Shown piece by piece: positions 59,020-64,000 of a DNA stretch of 64,000 nucleotides (position 1 is its first letter; each line of letters begins with the position of its first letter). The position numbers and the translations under genes are program-made. The stretch comes from Persicaria tinctoria (Eukaryota; Streptophyta; Magnoliopsida; Caryophyllales; Polygonaceae). The notes below the pieces were generated by a model. It was given only the letters and a program-made list of their open reading frames with translations, ran no database searches and was not told the DNA's origin. The stretch covers positions 62,693,598 through 62,757,597 of the forward strand of contig JBANSL010000020.1 of NCBI GenBank assembly GCA_037127255.1. Reading direction: 5' to 3'.

Positions 59020-59208
59020 TTTTTTTTTTTTATCCTTTCCGGTTCAAGTGGGCTTAGCCCACTCTACATCTGGATCGGGTTACTGTAGGCCCATTTAAGG
59101 GGTTGACCCTCCCACTCACAAGCGTTTCCATGTTTCCACGAGGATTCGAACTTCGAACCTCGAGGCATGGGATGTAGCCCCATAACCACTACACCAACTT
59201 GTGATTGG
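59020..59208 (-). mobile_element. tRNA-derived SINE with 18-bp target duplication
   Basis: The minus strand starts near AATCACAAGTTGGTGTAGTG (A box), has GGTTCGAAGTTCGAATCC (B box) about 35 bases on, and ends in poly(A) (poly T from 59018). The 18-base phrase TTCTGCATGGGCATTATT occurs on both sides (59002-59019 and 59209-59226). This is an unambiguous retroposon insertion, of a family different from the SINEs at 33.5 and 36.7 kb. Confidence 0.93.
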
Positions 59209-59423
59209 TTCTGCATGGGCATTATTACAGTGAGGATTTTCTACTCGGACAGATTTACACATGCACTAGGGGTAGGTTTAAATTTTACGCCTTATATTTG
59301 ATAAATAAATAGCGGTTATCCGAGAATAAGGACTACCCACAAGTCATTTTCGGTGAGTCATTCTGAAACGGTTATAGAGAGAATCAAAGAAAAAGAATTA
59401 AAAGAGTTAATTTGTTTTTTTTA

Positions 59424-60468
59424 GGAAAAATGACTCAAAATAATACCAACTATCACTTGTGAACCAAAAATAATACGAACTAAAAAAAGTCTCAAAATAA
59501 TACAAACTATCCACCTATGAACCAAAAATAATACAAACTTTAAAATCAACTAAAAATAATACAAACTATGAACTTTTAACTCAAAATAATACAAATTTTT
59601 GTAGTTGGACTGGGAGTATTTCCGGGTTGACTAAAACCCGGGTTTGACCGGGTTTCGGGTTATTTCGGGTCGATTTCGGGTTTGTCAATTTTTTCTTTTT
59701 TAAATTAAAAAAAATCATGATTTAATAATTTTGCAATAAATTTTAATTATATATAAAAAAATTTAATTATATTTAATTATAAATCAACCGGGTCAACCGG
59801 GTCAAAATTACCGGTTCAATCAGGTCACCAGGTCAAAACCCATATTACCCGAAAAATTTTCGGTTTTTCGGGTTCGGGTCGAAAAAAATTTCCAGGTCAA
59901 AATTTCCGGGTTCGGGTCAAAAAATTTCTGGGCGTTCGGGTCGGGTCGACCGGGTCGGGTTGTGTTTTGACAGGTCTATACACAATTGGACAATCCAATA
60001 GTGGGTTTGATGTATAGACTTGTCAAAACACAACCCGACCCGACCCGAACTCCCAGAAAAGTTTTGACCCGAACCCGGAAATTTTGACCTGGAAATTTTT
60101 TTTGACCTGAAGTAATTAAATATAATTAAATTTTTTTTATATATAATTAAAATTTATTGCAAAATTATTAAATCATGATCTTTTTAATTTAAAAAAGAAA
60201 AAATTGACAAACCCGAAATCGACCCGAAATAACCCGAAATCCGGTCAAACCCGGGTTTTAGTCAACCCGGAAATACTCCTAGTCCAACTTCAAAAGTTTG
60301 TATTATTTTGAGTTAAAAGTTCATAGTTTGTATTATTTTTAGTTGATTTTAAAGTTTGTATTATTTTTGGTTCATAAGTGGATAGTTTGTATTATTTTGA
60401 GACTTTTTTTAGTTCGTATTATTTTTGGTTCACAAGTGATAGTTGGTATTATTTTGAGTCATTTTTCC
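59424..60468. mobile_element. Foldback (Mutator-type) element, 1,045 bp
   Basis: Almost the entire element is an inverted repeat. Each arm of about 500 bases runs from GGAAAAATGACTCAAAATAA through repeated AATAATACAAACT words to GACCCGAAATAACCCGAAA-type repeats at the centre (about 59950-60000). Flanks are TTTTTTTTA on both sides (59415-59423 and 60469-60477), a 9-bp duplication. No coding capacity. Transcripts could fold into a long hairpin. Confidence 0.9.
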
Positions 60469-60477
60469 TTTTTTTTA

Positions 60478-61440
60478 TCCAAAACGTTCAAGAGTAACTG
60501 TAATTGTCAATAAATTTTCAGGAATCCGGCTCATCGCCATAATTTTCATTTGTAAAATCACTAATTTATGCTGAATTCACTGTAATGAATTAAAATCATT
60601 TAGCCAATCAGCTTCGGAAACGCTCTCTTTGGGAGCGTTTCTCTCGCCGCCGCCCACCATCAACATCAACCCTCTCCGTGGTGACCGGATTATATGTTTC
60701 TCGTCTTCGCCCACCATCAACTTCAACCCGTCGTTCACTTGTCTATGTTTCTCGTCGTTGGAATTTGTACCGATTTCGTCTATCTCCTACGGGAGCCTTA
60801 AATCTCATAAGGGAGCCTTAAATCTCCTTTGGGAGCCTAAACCCATCCCCTACGGGATCTCGCAAGCTCTCATGTTCACTCCTCGACGCCGGATCTGGCT
60901 GCCGAGCCTTTGAATCGTCGATTGTGGCGGCTGTTTGATGGTGTTTGAGGGCTCGTCTCTCTCTCATTCCATTGAATCTGGTCGAAGGCTCCCCTGCTTT
61001 CTTTCGATCGGCGTTGCCCCATCCTCTCCCTGGCCGGTTCTCGCCGTTGCGGCCCTCAAATCATGTGGTTTGATTCCATTGGATTGGTCCAATGCTATCT
61101 TCGATCCCCTTCCCAATCGGCGCTGGTCTGGGTTGTCTTCGACCTGGGGGTTCTCCTCCCGTAGTCGGCGTTTTTCCCCGTCCAGCCACAGCCCTATAGA
61201 CCCCTGGTTTATCATCGCACTCACATGAGCTTTCCAAAGTGTGATCGGGGTTGGGGTTGTTCCGGAGTGGTGTGCGTTCGCCATCCTTCACCGGTCTCCC
61301 CTCTCTCATCCATCGCCTGTTGTGATCGATGCTCGTCCTCCCTCCGGTGGTCCATGGGTGTCGCGGTCCGGCAGCGGCGTTTGCCATTGCTTTTGTCTCT
61401 TGCCTTGCGTGGTGCCCTACTGTCTCTTTTGTCCCGTACA
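60478..61440. other. Stretch without identified gene
   Basis: 60600-61440 is GC-rich with short frames on both strands. The word GGGAGCCTTAAATCTC is repeated at 60791-60830 and CGCCCACCATCAAC occurs twice near 60650-60720. The composition resembles leaders of plant non-LTR elements, but I cannot assign it. Confidence 0.35.
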
Positions 61441-61444
61441 GTGA

Positions 61445-62200
61445 GACTGGACTGAAAATCAAGGAATAACTGACGAGGTAAACCCTTGGTAAATATATCA
61501 GCGTACTGATAGGAGGACAGGACACGTAGAACACGAACATGTCCAGGAGCAACCTTGTCCCATACGAAGTGGAGATCGATCTCAATGTGCTTCGTGCGCT
61601 GATGCTGGACTGGGTTGCTGGCCAGATAGACGGCGGAGACATTGTCGGTGTAGACCAGGGTGGCCTTCTGAAGAGGGCAGCGGAGCTCAAGAAGGAGATT
61701 GCGCAGCCATGAGCACTCGAAAACAATGTTGGCGACGCCCCTGTACTCAGCCTCGGTGCTAGAGCGAGAGACCACAGACTATCGCTTCGCGGACCACGAC
61801 ACAAGGGTGTCGTTGAAGAAGACACAGTAGCCAGGCGTGGAGCGACGTGTGTCAGGACAACCAGCCCAATCCGCATCAGTGTAAGCGACGAGGTCATGCC
61901 GAGAGGAAGGGGTGATCGTGGTGCCCAGTTCGAGGGTATCGCTGATGTATCGAATGATCCACTTCAAGGCCTGAAAGTGCGATTCCCTAGGCGCATGCAT
62001 GAACAGGCAGATTTGCTGAACGACGTAACTGATATCGGGCCTGGTGAACGTAAGATACTGCAATGCATCGGTGAGGCTCCGGTACAACGTCGGATCATCA
62101 AACAGAGGACCAGAGTGAGCACTGAGCTTGTTGGAAGTATCCACAGGGGTAGCAACTGGGTTGCAGTTGAAAAAGCCCCGATCACTAGAGACCACCATTT
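61445..62200 (-). pseudogene. Ty1/copia polyprotein fragment (RT end and RNase H)
   Basis: The minus strand reads SLTDALQYLTFTRPDISYVV, LVAYTDADWAGCPDTRRST, VSWSAKR, then a TAG, then SVVSRSSTEAEYRGVA, WLRNLLLELRC and the RNase H-like TKHIEIDLHFVWDKV. These are standard copia C-terminal motifs. One nonsense mutation interrupts the RNase H, and the gag, protease, integrase and main RT are all absent. It is a dead fragment joined at 62200 to unrelated DNA. Confidence 0.92.
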
Positions 62201-63406
62201 TTAGTGGGGCCCGGGAACCTGCCTAATGAAATGACCAATCTTCACGATGGACTTACCTGACCCGCGTCGAAAGAATCGACGCGGCCCAACCTGTGCCGCG
62301 GGAAGTTAACGAAAGCTAATTATGAAGGACGGTTCCCTTATCGAGTTTTTCTTAGACAATTTGGAAACTTGACTCGTTTACCTGTCGTTGTTGAATGTCT
62401 TGAGATTTATTAACAACAGTCCTTAATAGAAATTTACACTAAAGACGGACAGGGTTTTCGTCCGCGGAGTTTGACATTGTGAGCGATGTAGACTTTTTGA
62501 ACTATTTATCAGGTTTCTTTCCACGCGTATGAGAACTTCTTGTTCTTCTTTCTTCTGAGTTCACTGTGTCATCTTCCGCCCCCTTCCTTTTCTCCTTTTC
62601 CAAAAAGTCCCCTTTCTCTTATGAGGTTTTTTCCTATTTATAGATCCTAGACACCCTTGTATGTGGTGCCACGTGGTGTTCGACTTTCAACACGTGTTAT
62701 GCTCGTGGGGTGTGGGCATGGTCGCCACGTATCTGTTCTTTTTTCATCCGCGGATGATCGTATTTGAGTGAATTTTTTGGACCTTTGTCCGCGGATAATG
62801 ATAATATGAGTTTCTTGTTTGTTTTTTATTAATGGGTCGGCGCTCTTTATGTTCTTACAGATGTTTCCAACATTGGTTTAGTCACAGCTCCTCGGGCCGT
62901 GTTGATTCCGTCTAGGGATTGACGCGGATCGATAAAAATGTAAACATCTGTAGCTTTGTTGCCGTTTATTGTTTCTGATTTAGGGTCGATGGGCCTTTCC
63001 TTTATCGAGTTATGGCCCAATTTGGGCCCATTAGGCCCATTTATGTTTGGAATTCTAAACGTCAGTAATTTTCCTATAAGTTACCCCGTTCCGTTCTCTT
63101 TTTCACTCAACATTTGTCTTCTTCTACTTTCCAAGAAATTTAATCCTTATCCTTATCTTAGTTTTCCGGCGGCGGTTTTCTAGGGTTCCGGCTGTTTGCT
63201 CGACACTTTCGGTGGTTTTCTTCAACTTCTTCAAGGTATTTTTTCTTGTTCTAGGCTGTTCTTGAGTTTACTATGTTGAGTTTTTTGATTTCTTGACGTT
63301 TAGATCGTAGATTTGGGTATGAAATTGTCTCCGAATGTGTTTTTTGGAGGAAATTTTACTTTGTGTGAGTAAAACTTCGTACAATTTTCTTCTAGTTTCT
63401 TTAGAA
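62200..63406. other. Probable transposon leader region
   Basis: No gene recognised. Phrases GACCCGCGTCGAAAGAATCG and TGACGCGGATCGATAAAAAT suggest a repeat with CGCG-rich words. CT-rich sequence from 63080 to 63240 looks like a promoter and leader for the serine-rich frame that follows, possibly with an intron ending near TTCTAG (63395). Confidence 0.35.
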
Positions 63407-63856
63407 ATGGCTAATCTCAACAAGGAGCGTGATTCGCTAGAAGATTTTGAGAGGGATGAAGGGTGGAGGAGTGGCGTTGCTTCATCTTCTCAAGCGCGTC
63501 CGTCCCCATCGACACTTTCTTCCTCTTCTGGGAGTTCCTCTTCCAACTCTGATGATTCCTCGTCGGAGTCATCTTCTTCTACATCTGCGTCTATCCTGGA
63601 TCGAGTTGGTCCTACTGGTAGTCCTATTAAGGTGAGAAGGTGTCAGAAGCATTCTGACCCTAATTACTATTCTTCACCTTACTCAGTTTCTTCTTCTTCG
63701 AAGGGATGCGTGGAAGATGAAAATCCAAATGTTGTGGATGATTCAGGTGCTAGTTCTTCTGTGGACGCGGGGACTTCGTCCATATCTCAGTCGGCGGATC
63801 AAGGGTCGGAGGAGGTTTGGATTCCTTATGAGCTTCCTCCAATTGGTTTAGCATAA
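63407..63856 (+). CDS. Serine-rich ORF, probably transposon-derived, broken by a stop
   Basis: ATG 63407 opens MANLNKERDSLEDFERDEG, followed by a long Ser tract, GSPIKVRRCQKHSDPNYYSS and VWIPYELPPIGLA, then TAA. The same frame continues beyond the stop with SPKVIRSKENLSDLDTPVYD toward the window edge, so the stop may be a mutation in a longer protein. Ser-rich starts of this kind occur in gag-like or transposase-associated plant proteins, but I recognise no diagnostic motif. The gene continues outside the window. Confidence 0.4.
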   Translation: MANLNKERDSLEDFERDEGWRSGVASSSQARPSPSTLSSSSGSSSSNSDDSSSESSSSTSASILDRVGPTGSPIKVRRCQKHSDPNYYSSPYSVSSSSKGCVEDENPNVVDDSGASSSVDAGTSSISQSADQGSEEVWIPYELPPIGLA

Positions 63857-64000
63857 AGCCCAAAGGTAATCCGTTCTAAGGAGAATTTGAGCGACCTGGA
63901 CACCCCAGTATATGACTTAGGGGATCTAGATTCTTGTCTTTTCCTAGGGGATTTCAAACCTCTTCCACCTCCAACCAGTCGTCCACCGATTGTGCTTGAA

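Noticed and set aside
58427..59098. 223-codon plus-strand ORF opposite the VPS50 start
   Set aside because: It is antisense to VPS50 exon 1 and its upstream region, and it runs into a SINE.

Overview
This window is nuclear DNA from a flowering plant, most likely a eudicot. It has spliced genes with plant-type GT-AG introns, plant transposon families throughout, and proteins whose closest recalled relatives are Arabidopsis genes. No prokaryotic, organellar or viral gene set is present.

The left third (1-22580) is dominated by a very large inverted repeat. Two arms of about 6.2 kb (1-6182 and 16366-22580) flank a 10.2 kb spacer. Each arm carries the same series in mirror image: a stop-containing exon of the PANK2-type pantothenate kinase/DUF89 gene, a tandem repeat, a tRNA-like sequence, a minisatellite, a truncated TRIM retrotransposon, an RNase H fragment, hairpins and two low-complexity ORFs. 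The spacer holds the most interesting gene, a 407-codon protein that looks like a free-standing degenerate kinase joined to a KEN ribonuclease domain (IRE1/RNase L-like). It also holds a CACTA-type transposon end, one exon of a boron-transporter (BOR) gene, a nested TRIM array with clear target-site duplications, and a short telomere-like tract.

From 21.8 to 26.9 kb the right arm runs into a long PANK2 fragment (ten further in-phase exons). This is fused directly, near 26078, to the 3' half of a BOR boron-transporter gene. The BOR exon in the spacer lies upstream in the family order but on the opposite strand; inverting the spacer would put it back in order. A LINE element missing its 3' end follows, then a Mutator-type MITE.

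From 31.5 to 40 kb I see no functional gene. The tract holds MITEs, two copies of one tRNA-derived SINE family, TRIM LTR pieces, a long TA microsatellite, and remnants of a non-LTR element and of a nuclease-like domain.

From 40 to 58.6 kb there are two intact, convergent housekeeping-type genes. One is an 863-aa C-terminal RING E3 ligase-like protein (+ strand, 7 coding exons, two overlapping upstream ORFs). The other is a 1055-aa syndetin/VPS50 homologue (- strand, 24 coding exons) expected to act in endosome-to-plasma-membrane tethering. From memory, their Arabidopsis counterparts (At2g27950 and At2g27900) are near neighbours, which suggests conserved microsynteny.

The last 5.4 kb is again transposon-rich: a SINE with an 18-bp target duplication, a 1,045-bp foldback element with a 9-bp duplication, a copia RT/RNase H fragment, and the start of a serine-rich ORF that runs off the window.
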